Source: Marivita sp046591575 (GTDB lineage Bacteria; Pseudomonadota; Alphaproteobacteria; Rhodobacterales; Rhodobacteraceae). Taken from it: 64,000 bases of DNA. Where the stretch lies: contig NZ_JBIQWA010000001.1 in the NCBI RefSeq assembly GCF_046591575.1, positions 248,001 through 312,000 on the forward strand, given 5' to 3'. The position numbers and the translations under genes are program-made. Below are positions 42,969 through 51,907 of the stretch, one piece after another. Within the stretch, counting starts at the first letter, position 1; every line of letters begins with the position of its first letter. Under the pieces are notes generated by a model, which saw only the letters and a list, made by a program, of their open reading frames with translations, was not told the origin of the DNA and searched no databases.

Positions 42969-43466
42969 TCAGCCTTTCAGCTTTTTCGCGCGCCGCAGAA
43001 GCATATCGCGTTTTGTCTTGCTCAGATGGTCAAAATACATCTTGCCGTTCAAATGATCGATCTGATGTTGAACCGAGGTTGCCCAAAGCCCGACGAAATC
43101 TTGCTCGTGGATCTGAGAATCGTCACCCAGAAATCGCACCGTGACAGCGCGGGGGCGCTCTATCTTGGCGAACACACCCGGAAGATTGGGGCTTGCCTCT
43201 TCATGTGCGTGCAACTGGACAGAAGCGTGCAGGATCTCTGGGTTGGCCATCTTGATCGCGCGCCCTCGCTCCTCGGATGCGTCGACAACGGCAAGCCGCT
43301 GCAAAACCCCGATCTGATTGGCCGCCAACCCCACGCCGGGCATTGCTTCCATCGTGTCGATCATATCATGCCAGATCGTGCGCACATCATCGGTGATCGT
43401 ATCAACCAGCAGAGCCGCAGTGCGCAGGCACTTGTTGGGCCATGGCACACAGGGTCGCACCGTCAT
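42969..43466 (-). CDS. Peptide deformylase-like protein lacking catalytic residues
   Basis: A 165-residue paralogue of peptide deformylase. Motif I GVGLAANQ (44-51) is intact. Motif II, which should be EGCLS, reads EASPN (90-94), so the metal-binding Cys is Ser92. Motif III, which should be HEIDH, is HQIDH (134-138), so the catalytic Glu is Gln135. The fold is probably kept, but normal deformylation is unlikely. It lies between def and fmt; a structural or regulatory role is inferred. Confidence 0.88.
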   Translation of the reverse strand: MTVRPCVPWPNKCLRTAALLVDTITDDVRTIWHDMIDTMEAMPGVGLAANQIGVLQRLAVVDASEERGRAIKMANPEILHASVQLHAHEEASPNLPGVFAKIERPRAVTVRFLGDDSQIHEQDFVGLWATSVQHQIDHLNGKMYFDHLSKTKRDMLLRRAKKLKG

Positions 43467-43509
43467 GACTGCGCCCTACAGACATCGACCGTCAAAACCG
43501 GTACGCCAC

Positions 43510-44028
43510 TCATGCGCGCGCCAATTCGCGCTTCATTTTCACCATTTTGCGCGTGATCATCTGCCGTTTGAGCGGCTTGAGGTGATCAATGAACAATGTC
43601 CCGTTAAGATGGTCAATCTCGTGCTGCAGGCAGGTCGCCCATAAGCCGTCAAATTCCGCCTCCCGTGGGTTTCCGTCACGATCCAGCCAAGAGACTTTCA
43701 CCGCTTCGGGGCGGGTCACATCGGCGAATTGATCCGGCAGGGACAGACAGCCCTCTTCGTACACGTTCAGATCGTCTGATACGGAAATGATCTCAGGGTT
43801 GAACATTACCATTGGATTGGGTGTTGCGTCTTCGCCCGTTTCGCAATCCATAACGATCAGACGCGACAGCACACCGACCTGCGGCGCCGCCAAGCCGATG
43901 CCGGGGGCGTCATACATCGTCTCTAGCATGTTATCCGCCAATTCGCGCAATTGATCATTGATATCCGGCACGGATGCACAGGATTTCTTGAGACGCGGGT
44001 CTGGATGCAGAACAATCGGTAATTTCAT
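43510..44028 (-). CDS. def: Peptide deformylase
   Basis: Metal-dependent enzyme that removes the N-formyl group from nascent proteins. The 172-residue product has all three motifs: GIGLAAPQ (43-50), EGCLS (92-96, metal ligand Cys94) and HEIDH (136-140, ligands His136 and His140, catalytic Glu137). A basic C-terminal helix (KRQMITRKMVKMKREL) is common in proteobacterial enzymes and helps ribosome binding. It heads the def - def-like - fmt operon. Confidence 0.97.
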   Translation of the reverse strand: MKLPIVLHPDPRLKKSCASVPDINDQLRELADNMLETMYDAPGIGLAAPQVGVLSRLIVMDCETGEDATPNPMVMFNPEIISVSDDLNVYEEGCLSLPDQFADVTRPEAVKVSWLDRDGNPREAEFDGLWATCLQHEIDHLNGTLFIDHLKPLKRQMITRKMVKMKRELARA

Positions 44029-44136
44029 GTGATTGATCTAGGCAATCCTGTCCTCAAGAGCAATAGACAGGGCCTTGCGCCCGCCGAACAGATCGCTAGC
44101 GTCATGCGAAAACCAGACCTGTTTTCGGAGCTTCCA

Positions 44137-45315
44137 ATGCATGATCTTTTCAATCAGCCCACCGACCGACGTGGACGACACAGTGCCAAATGGGATCTTC
44201 TTGAAAGCAAATTCGATGTGCCAATGGAAGATGGTCTTTCCATGTGGACCGCAGACAGCGACTATCCAACCGCACCTTGCGTTCTGAAAGCGCTGCAAGA
44301 CGAAATTGATCACGGCGTATTCGGCTATTTCACCGATTATTCCGATTACAATGCAGCAATCCACTGGTGGATGAAGGAACGCCATGGCTGGACCATCGAC
44401 ACCGATTGGATTTTGACGTCTCAAGGTCTGGGGAACGCAATTGCATTGTGCATCGACGTCTGGACCAATCCCGGCGACCGTGTGGTCACGTTCAATCCCG
44501 TCTACCACGAATTCGAACACAAGATCCGCAGAGCCGGTCGTGCGCCGGTGCAATGCCCTTTGGTGCGGGACGGCGACCGGTACAGTCTTGATCTCGACGC
44601 GGCACAACACATGCTGGATGGGTCGGAAAAGATGCTGATCTTTTGCTCGCCGCAAAACCCGTCTGGCCGCATTTGGTCGGCTGACGAATTGCGCGCGGTT
44701 GCAGATTTTGCAGCCCGCAACGATCTGATTTTGATTTCAGATGAAATTCACAATGACTTCATCTATCCCGGCAACAGCTTTGTTCCCTTCGACGTGGCCT
44801 CACCTGAATCCCGCGACCGGGCGATCATTCTGACCGCGTCGTCAAAAACGTTCAACATTGCGGGTCAAAAAACCGGCAATATGATCATCCCGGACCCCAC
44901 CCTGCGCAGCGCGATGGAAAAACGCCTGCAATCGTTGGATTATTCCCCGAACGCGTTGGGCCTGAAGATGGTCACGGCGGCATACACCCCCGAAGGGGCA
45001 GCATGGGTCGACGCCCAGATCGCACATTTGGCTGAGAACAAAACGACCTTTGACGCCGGTGTAAGCGCAATTCCCGGAGTGTATTCGATGCCGTTGGCAT
45101 CCACCTATCTGGCTTGGGTTGATTTCTCGGGCACCGGCATGACGTTTGAAGAGGTCAGTCGACGCATCCGGCAAGACGCCCGCATCGCACCCAGCCCCGG
45201 ACCGGAATTCGGGCCCGGCGGCGAAACCTTCATGCGCTTTAACCTTGCAACGCAAAAACAACGGGTAGAGGAAGCTGTCCGCCGATTGCAGGACGCGTTT
45301 TCTGACTTGCAGTAG
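44137..45315 (+). CDS. PatB/MalY-type PLP-dependent C-S lyase or aminotransferase
   Basis: A 392-residue fold-type I PLP enzyme, of the MalY/PatB branch that often acts as cystathionine beta-lyase. Features are RHSAKWD at the N-terminus, FGYFTDYSDY, the SDEIHNDF loop and the PLP Lys in SSKTFNIAGQKTGN. The ATG at 44137 is chosen (GGAG 7 bases upstream); a GTG at 44029 would add 36 residues. It diverges from def. The actual substrate (cystathionine, cysteine or another thioether) is not determined. Confidence 0.87.
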   Translation: MHDLFNQPTDRRGRHSAKWDLLESKFDVPMEDGLSMWTADSDYPTAPCVLKALQDEIDHGVFGYFTDYSDYNAAIHWWMKERHGWTIDTDWILTSQGLGNAIALCIDVWTNPGDRVVTFNPVYHEFEHKIRRAGRAPVQCPLVRDGDRYSLDLDAAQHMLDGSEKMLIFCSPQNPSGRIWSADELRAVADFAARNDLILISDEIHNDFIYPGNSFVPFDVASPESRDRAIILTASSKTFNIAGQKTGNMIIPDPTLRSAMEKRLQSLDYSPNALGLKMVTAAYTPEGAAWVDAQIAHLAENKTTFDAGVSAIPGVYSMPLASTYLAWVDFSGTGMTFEEVSRRIRQDARIAPSPGPEFGPGGETFMRFNLATQKQRVEEAVRRLQDAFSDLQ

Positions 45316-45336
45316 ATCAGACCAACGGCGCAAAAC

Positions 45337-45359
45337 GGCCGTCCGGAATGGGGGCGGCC
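45337..45359. terminator. Bidirectional terminator between the PatB-like gene and rnhA
   Basis: GGCCGTCC (45337-45344) pairs with GGGCGGCC (45352-45359) with one T-G pair and a 7-base loop. It lies between convergent genes. On the minus strand the next bases are GTTTTG; on the plus strand ATTATTT. Confidence 0.65.
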
Positions 45360-45360
45360 A

Positions 45361-45822
45361 TTATTTCGTGGAGGGTTTGAACGGCTTCATTCCCTCGCGC
45401 GCCAATTCATCAGCGCGTTCATTTTCGGGATGCCCCGCATGACCTTTGACCCATTCCCATGTCACATCATGGCGCGCCTGCGCCTCGTCCAGCCGCTGCC
45501 ACAGCTCGACATTTTTGACCGGCTTTTTGTTGGCAGTTTTCCAACCATTGCGTTTCCAGCCATGAATCCACCCGGTCACACCGTTTTTGACATAGGCACT
45601 GTCAGTGATGATGGTCAGGGTTGAGGGGCGTTCCAGCGTTTCCAGCGCCATGATCGCAGCGAGCAATTCCATGCGGTTATTGGTGGTGTTTGCTTCACCG
45701 CCAGACAAGCTGCGTTCTTTAACGACGGTGTCGCCGTCTTTGGCTTGCAGCAGAACACCCCAGCCACCAGGGCCGGGATTTCCGGAACATGCTCCGTCAG
45801 TGTAGGCGAATAAGTCAGGCAT
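45361..45822 (-). CDS. rnhA: Ribonuclease HI
   Basis: Cuts RNA in RNA-DNA hybrids. The 153-residue product has the first active-site Asp in AYTDGACSGN, the Glu in NRMELLAAI, ITDSAYVKNGV with the second Asp, and NERADELAREG with the third. The ATG at 45822 gives the standard start; an in-frame upstream ATG would add 23 residues. Its first bases overlap the end of the methyltransferase gene by 8 bp, so it is coupled to it. Confidence 0.95.
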   Translation of the reverse strand: MPDLFAYTDGACSGNPGPGGWGVLLQAKDGDTVVKERSLSGGEANTTNNRMELLAAIMALETLERPSTLTIITDSAYVKNGVTGWIHGWKRNGWKTANKKPVKNVELWQRLDEAQARHDVTWEWVKGHAGHPENERADELAREGMKPFKPSTK

Positions 45823-46405
45823 AAGAGAGGATGGAGAACCACGCCGCCATGCTGCCGTCAAGCCCGCGATCACGCCCCTGGCGCACATCACCGGTTCTAA
45901 ACCCGTGAATATGCAGCAGGGCGGTCATCTCGGACACGGTGTAATACGCATAGCGTCGCCCCAACCGATCCCGTGCTTCCCCAGTGCCTTCTTTGACGGC
46001 GATATGAAAACGGCCATTCGGCTTTAACGCCGTGTGTATCGCGGCAAGATGCCGGGGCATGTCCGCCCGAGGCGCATGCAACAGACTGAAATTCGCCCAT
46101 ATCCCGTCATACCGCTGCACGGCATCGAGATCGTCAAAACTAGCGGTCCACGCCGCAACGCCCTCAATGCGCGCGGTCAGCGCTGTCATTTCGGGTGACG
46201 CGTCCATCGCATCGACAATCAGCCCGGCGCGCACCATGTGGCGACAGGATGTGCCCGGACCACATCCAAGATCCAGCACATGCCCGCGTTCGGGTAACCC
46301 CTCCATAAATGCTACAAGACTGTCACTTGGGCTGTCAGAGGCATCCAATTGGCCGTATTCCTCGGCGCGGGCATTATAGACGTCAATGGTCTGGCGATCC
46401 GTCAC
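45815..46405 (-). CDS. Class I SAM-dependent methyltransferase
   Basis: A 196-residue methyltransferase of the Rossmann class. Motif I VLDLGCGPGTSCRH, the acidic DAMDASPEM, and WANFSLLHAP are present. The start is a GTG at 46405, which overlaps the stop of the DUF3429 gene (GTGA); the longer open frame upstream runs through that gene. Its substrate is unknown. It overlaps rnhA by 8 bp, so DUF3429, methyltransferase and rnhA form one operon. Confidence 0.85.
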   Translation of the reverse strand: MTDRQTIDVYNARAEEYGQLDASDSPSDSLVAFMEGLPERGHVLDLGCGPGTSCRHMVRAGLIVDAMDASPEMTALTARIEGVAAWTASFDDLDAVQRYDGIWANFSLLHAPRADMPRHLAAIHTALKPNGRFHIAVKEGTGEARDRLGRRYAYYTVSEMTALLHIHGFRTGDVRQGRDRGLDGSMAAWFSILSYA

Positions 46406-46854
46406 CAGAACACACCAACGCTCAGGGAAATCACCACAAGCGACGTCAGCAAAACGCGCAGCTGCATCCACCATTTCGGCGCAAGACCCCAGTGCCAGAA
46501 TGCGTAATCCAAAACCAAAAGCCCCAGAAATCCGAAAATCAGGTTGGTGCCAGCCGACACCGGGCCACCGCCAGTCATGAAAAATGCCCACAGCGCCGGG
46601 ATCACCGAAAGCGCATATCCCGTTGCAGCCTGCCCGCCCTGCGCTTTGGTGGAAAATCCCCACAACACACCGGACATGAAGCTTAGGATCACCATCCCAT
46701 AGGACAATTGAACATATGGTCCGATGAAACGCGGGCCAAGTGTGTCCAACCCCCATTGCGCAAGAGGATCAGACAACAACGTAAAAGCACCCCAGACAAA
46801 CGGGATGACACCAGCAAGGCCAAGGCTTAGGGCAGAACGAGGAATAGAGGTCAT
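46402..46854 (-). CDS. DUF3429 family membrane protein
   Basis: A 150-residue protein with about four or five transmembrane helices, with GLAGVIPFVWGAFT, GPYVQLSYGMVILSFMSGVLWGF (given in segments) and WWMQLRVLLTSLVV. This fits the DUF3429 family. The ATG at 46854 follows CGGAG by 6 bases. It is translationally coupled to the methyltransferase by a GTGA overlap. No function is known. Confidence 0.78.
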   Translation of the reverse strand: MTSIPRSALSLGLAGVIPFVWGAFTLLSDPLAQWGLDTLGPRFIGPYVQLSYGMVILSFMSGVLWGFSTKAQGGQAATGYALSVIPALWAFFMTGGGPVSAGTNLIFGFLGLLVLDYAFWHWGLAPKWWMQLRVLLTSLVVISLSVGVFW

Positions 46855-46894
46855 GGCTGGCTCCGATAAGATGCGGCTCGTTGCGCCAGATAGA

Positions 46895-47510
46895 TCATGC
46901 ACGTTCCAACGCCAAGCGACCAGCAAGCGCTGCAAAGATCCCCGCGAATGACCGATTAAGCCAAAGCATCACGCGCTCACTTCCCAACAACCATGTCCGC
47001 GCCGCAGCGGCAAACACACCGTAAAATACGAAAACCACAAAGGTCAGCGCCATAAAGACCGCACCCAACAGCGCCATTTCAAATGTCGCCGTCGCAGGAT
47101 TGCCGCTTAGGAAGGGCGGCAACAGGGCAAGAAAAAAGATCGACAGTTTCGGATTGAAGGATATTGATCAGTGCGCCGCGTCGCGCAATACGCAGGCCAC
47201 GTTCGGCGGTCTTGTCAGCCGAAACCGCCAATGCACCACCCGATTTCAACGCTTGCCACGCAAGATAAAGAAGGTACGCCACGCCCGCGAACTTTACGAT
47301 GTTGAACAAAAGAGCAGAGGTATGCAGCAAAGCCGCAAGACCAAGCGTCGCCGCGAGAAGATGCGGCACAATCCCAAAAGTGCACCCCAGGGCGGCCCAG
47401 ATCGCGGGCCAGCGCTCCTGGCCCAGCCCAATGGCCAAAGTGTAAATCACACCTGTACCGGGCGCGATGACGACAACAAACGCTGTCAGCAGGAATTGCA
47501 GGGAGAGCAT
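46895..47510 (-). pseudogene. LysE/RhtB family exporter, frameshifted
   Basis: LysE family proteins export amino acids. Residues 1-119 (from the ATG at 47510, AAGGA upstream) are read in one frame up to GALINIL. The remainder, beginning near FNPKLSIFFLALLPPFLSG and running to 46895, is in another frame. A single extra base at about 47156 (within CTTCAATCCG on the minus strand) restores continuity. The total of 616 nt is 3 x 205 + 1. Either a recent mutation, a sequencing error, or a rare programmed shift. All downstream sequence still looks conserved. Confidence 0.85.
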
Positions 47511-47619
47511 ATCAGGTCCTTTCCGGGTGCGATGCCGTGACGCTATACATTTCACCTCGAATGATCTAGACGACCCCCTTTGGCGCTGCCGCCTTTTCGT
47601 TCGATGAAAGACCTCCCCC

Positions 47620-49758
47620 GTGAAAACTGCCCTGCAAGCCGCGCTTGATGCGCGTGGATATGACAAACTGACACCCGTGCAAGACGCTGTTCTTGCGCCT
47701 GAACTGGACGGCAAGGATTTGCTTGTCTCGGCACAAACCGGGTCGGGCAAGACGCTTGGGTTTGGTCTTGCCATTGCGCCCACGATTCTGGGCGACGCAG
47801 AGGCGTTCGGCGCGGCGGATGCGCCTTTGGCGCTGATCATCGCGCCCACGCGGGAACTGGCGCTACAGGTAAAGCGTGAATTGGCCTGGCTTTACGCTCA
47901 GGCCGGTGTCGTGATGGCATCGACTGTGGGCGGCATGGACATGCGCGATGAACGTCGGGCGTTGGCCCGTGGCGCGCATATCGTCGTCGCCACGCCGGGT
48001 CGTCTGCGCGACCATATCATGCGGGGGTCGATCGACCTGTCGCACTGCCGCGCGGTGGTGCTGGACGAAGCGGACGAGATGCTGGATCTTGGCTTCCGCG
48101 AAGACCTTGAGTTTATCCTTGGCGAAGCGCCCGAAGATCGCCAGACCCTGCTGTTTTCGGCCACCGTGCCCAAGATGATCGTCAATCTTGCCAAAAGCTA
48201 TCAGCGCGATGCCGTGCGCGTGGTCACTAAATCCGAAACCAGCCAGCACGCCGATATCACCTACCGCGCGATGCAGGTTGCGGATCGCGATACCGACAAC
48301 GCCGTGATCAACACGCTGCGCTATTACGAAGCGCCCAACGCCATCGTTTTTGCCAACACCCGCGCGATGGTGAACCGCCTGACGACACGTCTGTCGAACC
48401 GCGGGTTTCAAGTGGTGGCGTTGTCGGGGGAATTGTCCCAGTCTGAGCGCACCCACGCGCTGCAAGCGATGCGCGACGGGCGTGCGCAGGTCTGTGTGGC
48501 AACGGATGTGGCGGCACGGGGAATCGACCTTCCCAATCTTGATTTGGTGGTTCATGCCGAACTGCCGTCGAACCACGAAACCCTGCTGCACCGCTCTGGC
48601 CGAACGGGTCGCGCCGGGCGCAAAGGCGTTTCGGCTCTGATCGTCACACCCAAGGTGCGCAAGAAAGCTGAGCGTATTCTGGGCATGGCCAAGCTCAAAT
48701 CCGAATGGGGCCCAGCCCCGTCAGCGGACGAAGTCCTTGCCCGCGACGAAGATCGAATGTTTGCCGATCCCGACTGGAACACACCGGTCAGTGCTTCCGA
48801 GGCTAGCGTCGTTGCGCGTCTGGTCGCTGAGAAGACCCCGGAACAGTTGGCCGCTGCCTATGTTCGGATGTTCCGCGAACAACATACGGCCCCGGAAGAA
48901 TTGTCCGATCCCAAGGCCAAACCTGCCAAGCGCGAAGAGTTTGGCGCAAGCGTCTGGTTTGCCGTGTCAGGCGGCCGCGCCGCCGATGCGGAACCACGCC
49001 GCATTCTGCCCATGGTGTGTGGAGCCGGGGATCTGGACAAGGACGACATTGGCGCGATCCGCATTCAGCAGGATCATTCACTGGTGCAGATCAAGGAATC
49101 TTCTGTCGCGCGGTTCCTGAACGCCGTTGGTCCGGGCATGGAGTTGGAAAAAGGCGTCAACCTGACCAAGCTCGACAAAGCGCCGGAGTTCGAGCGCGGT
49201 GGTCCGCGCCCCGGTGGCAACCGGGGGCCAAAGTCGGATCGGAAGCCACACCGCGATGGCCCAAAGCCAGAACGCGCACCGCGTTCTGAAGACAAACGGC
49301 CAGACCAATCCGCACCCGTCTCCACGGACACCCCGACCAAAGCCAAGGCGAACGATGCCGCGCCGATTGACTGGAACGATGCACCCGCGCCCCGGGTCAG
49401 AAAGCCGAAACCGGCGGACCGCAAACCGACGGGGAAACCCGGCGGGAAGTCAGGTGCCCCAACGCGCGATCGCAAACCGTATGAGAGTAAACCCGGCGGA
49501 GAGCGCCCGCCCCGCAGAGACCGCGACGGGTCTGTCACGACTTACAAAGGCAAAGGCGGCAAGCCCAAAGGCCCGCCCCCGCCCGAAGGCAAACCTGACA
49601 GCAAGAAGAACATCGCGCGCCGCGCGGCTGCGACCGACCCATCACAAAGCATGCGCAAGCCGCGGGCCGGGGCATCGAAACCCGGTGGCAAGTTCAAAGG
49701 CAAATCGTCAGGGAAACCGGGCGGCAAGTTTGGCGGGAAACCAGGCGGGAAGCGATAA
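47620..49758 (+). CDS. DEAD-box RNA helicase with a DbpA-like domain and a basic tail
   Basis: An ATP-dependent RNA helicase likely involved in ribosome assembly or RNA decay. The 712-residue product has AQTGSGKT, PTRELALQ, TPGRLRDH, DEAD (in LDEADEML), SATVP and HRSGRTGRAG. A DbpA-type RNA-binding domain (about 445-515, with GAGDLDKDDIGAIRI) follows. The last 190 residues are a low-complexity basic tail rich in Lys, Pro and Gly (PGGK repeats). It starts with a GTG and diverges from the LysE gene. Confidence 0.93.
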   Translation: MKTALQAALDARGYDKLTPVQDAVLAPELDGKDLLVSAQTGSGKTLGFGLAIAPTILGDAEAFGAADAPLALIIAPTRELALQVKRELAWLYAQAGVVMASTVGGMDMRDERRALARGAHIVVATPGRLRDHIMRGSIDLSHCRAVVLDEADEMLDLGFREDLEFILGEAPEDRQTLLFSATVPKMIVNLAKSYQRDAVRVVTKSETSQHADITYRAMQVADRDTDNAVINTLRYYEAPNAIVFANTRAMVNRLTTRLSNRGFQVVALSGELSQSERTHALQAMRDGRAQVCVATDVAARGIDLPNLDLVVHAELPSNHETLLHRSGRTGRAGRKGVSALIVTPKVRKKAERILGMAKLKSEWGPAPSADEVLARDEDRMFADPDWNTPVSASEASVVARLVAEKTPEQLAAAYVRMFREQHTAPEELSDPKAKPAKREEFGASVWFAVSGGRAADAEPRRILPMVCGAGDLDKDDIGAIRIQQDHSLVQIKESSVARFLNAVGPGMELEKGVNLTKLDKAPEFERGGPRPGGNRGPKSDRKPHRDGPKPERAPRSEDKRPDQSAPVSTDTPTKAKANDAAPIDWNDAPAPRVRKPKPADRKPTGKPGGKSGAPTRDRKPYESKPGGERPPRRDRDGSVTTYKGKGGKPKGPPPPEGKPDSKKNIARRAAATDPSQSMRKPRAGASKPGGKFKGKSSGKPGGKFGGKPGGKR

Positions 49759-49800
49759 CAGGTCGGGTGTACGTTTTGCACGCTTCCGACACACAGATCA

Positions 49801-50751
49801 TCAGGCTGTTTGGCGCAGCACGCGGGGCACTTTGAATTCGACGTTCTCGACAGCGGTCTCGACCACCTCCATCGTCACGTCGAACTTGTCCCGGAACGCG
49901 TCAATCACCTCGTTGATCAGCTCTTCGGGCGCGCTGGCCCCTGCGGTGATGCCGATGGACGAAATCCCGTCCAACGCCCGCCAGTCGATATCAGCAGCCC
50001 GTTGAACAAGCTGCGAATAGGAACACCCTGCCTTGCTGCCCACTTCGACCAACCGTTTGGAATTGGATGAATTGGGTGCCCCCACAACCAGCATCGCATC
50101 GCATTTCGGGGCCATCGCCTTGACCGCTTCCTGACGATTTGTGGTCGCGTAGCAAATGTCTTCCTTGTGTGGGCCGACAATGTTCGGAAACCGCGTCTTC
50201 AGGGCCGCGACGATGTCGATGGTGTCATCCACCGACAGCGTTGTTTGCGTGACAAAGGCCAGCTTTTCGGGGTCGCGGACTTCAACCGTCGCAACATCCT
50301 CAACGGTTTCGACCAAAAGCACTTCGCCGTCCGGCAATTGGCCCATGGTCCCAACGGTTTCGGGATGACCTTCATGGCCGATCATGACCATCTGCAAGCC
50401 GTTGTCGTGGTGCCGCGCCGCTTCGATATGCACCTTGCTGACCAGTGGGCAGGTGGCATCCACATAGATCATTTTGCGCTTGGCCGCTGCTGCGGGCACC
50501 GCTTTGGGCACGCCATGCGCCGAGAAAATCACCGGGCGGTCATCAGGGCATTGATCAAGCTCTTCAACAAAAACTGCGCCCTTGTCACGCAGACCATCGA
50601 CCACGAATTTATTGTGAACAATCTCGTGGCGCACATAAACGGGCGCACCCCATTTATCCAAGGCCATCTCAACGATCTTGATCGCACGGTCGACCCCGGC
50701 GCAGAAACCGCGCGGAGCAGCAAGGTAGACAGTAAGAGGTTGCTTTGTCAT
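49801..50751 (-). CDS. ispH: 4-hydroxy-3-methylbut-2-enyl diphosphate reductase
   Basis: Last enzyme of the MEP isoprenoid pathway, an iron-sulfur enzyme that makes IPP and DMAPP. The 316-residue product has LAAPRGFCAGVDRAI with the first cluster Cys, FSAHGVPKAV, VDATCPLVSKVH with the second, and NSSNSKRLVEV; the third Cys lies before it. The ATG at 50751 gives the standard start. It converges with the DEAD-box gene, and a cytochrome c gene diverges upstream. Confidence 0.97.
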   Translation of the reverse strand: MTKQPLTVYLAAPRGFCAGVDRAIKIVEMALDKWGAPVYVRHEIVHNKFVVDGLRDKGAVFVEELDQCPDDRPVIFSAHGVPKAVPAAAAKRKMIYVDATCPLVSKVHIEAARHHDNGLQMVMIGHEGHPETVGTMGQLPDGEVLLVETVEDVATVEVRDPEKLAFVTQTTLSVDDTIDIVAALKTRFPNIVGPHKEDICYATTNRQEAVKAMAPKCDAMLVVGAPNSSNSKRLVEVGSKAGCSYSQLVQRAADIDWRALDGISSIGITAGASAPEELINEVIDAFRDKFDVTMEVVETAVENVEFKVPRVLRQTA

Positions 50752-50888
50752 GGCGGTCTCCGGTGTTGAACCTAGAGGTAAAACGTCTGTGTCCCAGAAT
50801 CCAGTGCGTTCCACTGTGCACGATCACGTGACTTGACCTTCCAGCGCAGGAACCGCGTTCATCGGGCAAAAACGAAGGACATTCAGAA

Positions 50889-51362
50889 ATGCGAAACGCA
50901 ATATTGATCGGCAGCGCAACATGTCTTGCTGTCGCCGGGGGGCTGGCGCTCTTTTTGGGATCTGGTGCCAATGGCCAGGAATCGGGTCTTCCTTATACCG
51001 ACACGGCGCGCGTTGCAGCCGGTGCCGTGGTGTACCAGGATTATTGCGCGAGTTGCCACGGTGCCAACCTTGAGGGCGAGCCGAACTGGAAAACCCCGGA
51101 TGCCGACGGGTATCTTCCCGCCCCTCCTCATGACCCGACAGGGCATACATGGCACCATGATGACGCCCTATTGATCCAGATCGTGACCCACGGCACAGAA
51201 GCCATCGTTGGCGGCACATACAAATCGCGGATGGAAGGCTACGGTGACATTTTGACCGCGGACGAGATCCTGAATGTTCTGGCCTATATCAAAAGCACAT
51301 GGCCGGACGAGGTGCGCGATATACACAACGAAATCAATGCGAGGTCTGCCGGGAACGGTTAA
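50889..51362 (+). CDS. Exported cytochrome c, monohaem
   Basis: A 157-residue periplasmic or membrane-tethered c-type cytochrome. A signal peptide or anchor (about 1-28) precedes a single haem site CASCH (53-57), and Met115 in SRMEGYGDIL is a likely axial ligand. The YKSRMEGYGDILTADEI stretch resembles short cytochrome c domains in copper-handling and electron-shuttle proteins. AAGGA precedes the ATG. It diverges from ispH. Its redox partner is unknown. Confidence 0.85.
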   Translation: MRNAILIGSATCLAVAGGLALFLGSGANGQESGLPYTDTARVAAGAVVYQDYCASCHGANLEGEPNWKTPDADGYLPAPPHDPTGHTWHHDDALLIQIVTHGTEAIVGGTYKSRMEGYGDILTADEILNVLAYIKSTWPDEVRDIHNEINARSAGNG

Positions 51363-51445
51363 ATACGCTGTTGGCAGAATGGAGAACCGTTGGGCCAGCA
51401 CCTTGCCTGGATGGCGGCGCATCGCGCGCGCCGCCTGCAATCCGA

Positions 51446-51883
51446 TTAAAACGCCTGTGCGGTTAACCACGCAACCGCCATGTAGCGCACGGTTTTGGCG
51501 ATGGTGACCAGCAAAAAGAACAACCACACGTTTGTGCGCATTACACCGGCCACGATGGTTAACGCATCACCCAGCGGCATCCAGCTGACCAAAAGGCTCC
51601 AAACCCCGTATTTCAGATACCAGTCGCGCGCGCGATCCAGTTGCGCTTGCGTGACGGGAAACCATCTACGGCCCCGGAACCGTTCAATGTAAAGACCAAG
51701 CGCAAAGTTCAGCCCGGAGCCAAGAATATTGCCGATACTCGCCACGATTATGATCCACGCGATCGGAATTTCGCCTTTCACCTGAAGGGCGATAAACACG
51801 ATTTCGGATTGGAACGGCAGAATTGTTGCCGCGCCGAACGCCGCAATGAAAAGCCCGCTTAACGCGAGAATGTCATTCCACAT
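51446..51883 (-). CDS. YqaA family (DedA-like) membrane protein
   Basis: A 145-residue inner-membrane protein of the SNARE-associated/DedA-type superfamily, YqaA branch. It has FGAATILPFQSEIVFI near the N-terminus, GNILGSGLNFALG, and SWMPLGDALTIVAG with the conserved Gly/Asp. Relatives affect membrane lipid flipping and envelope integrity; YqaA itself is not characterised. It is transcribed away from the NYN gene's end with a 24-bp gap in the same direction. Confidence 0.82.
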   Translation of the reverse strand: MWNDILALSGLFIAAFGAATILPFQSEIVFIALQVKGEIPIAWIIIVASIGNILGSGLNFALGLYIERFRGRRWFPVTQAQLDRARDWYLKYGVWSLLVSWMPLGDALTIVAGVMRTNVWLFFLLVTIAKTVRYMAVAWLTAQAF

Positions 51884-51907
51884 GGATCGTTCGGCGCAGG
51901 ATCAAGC

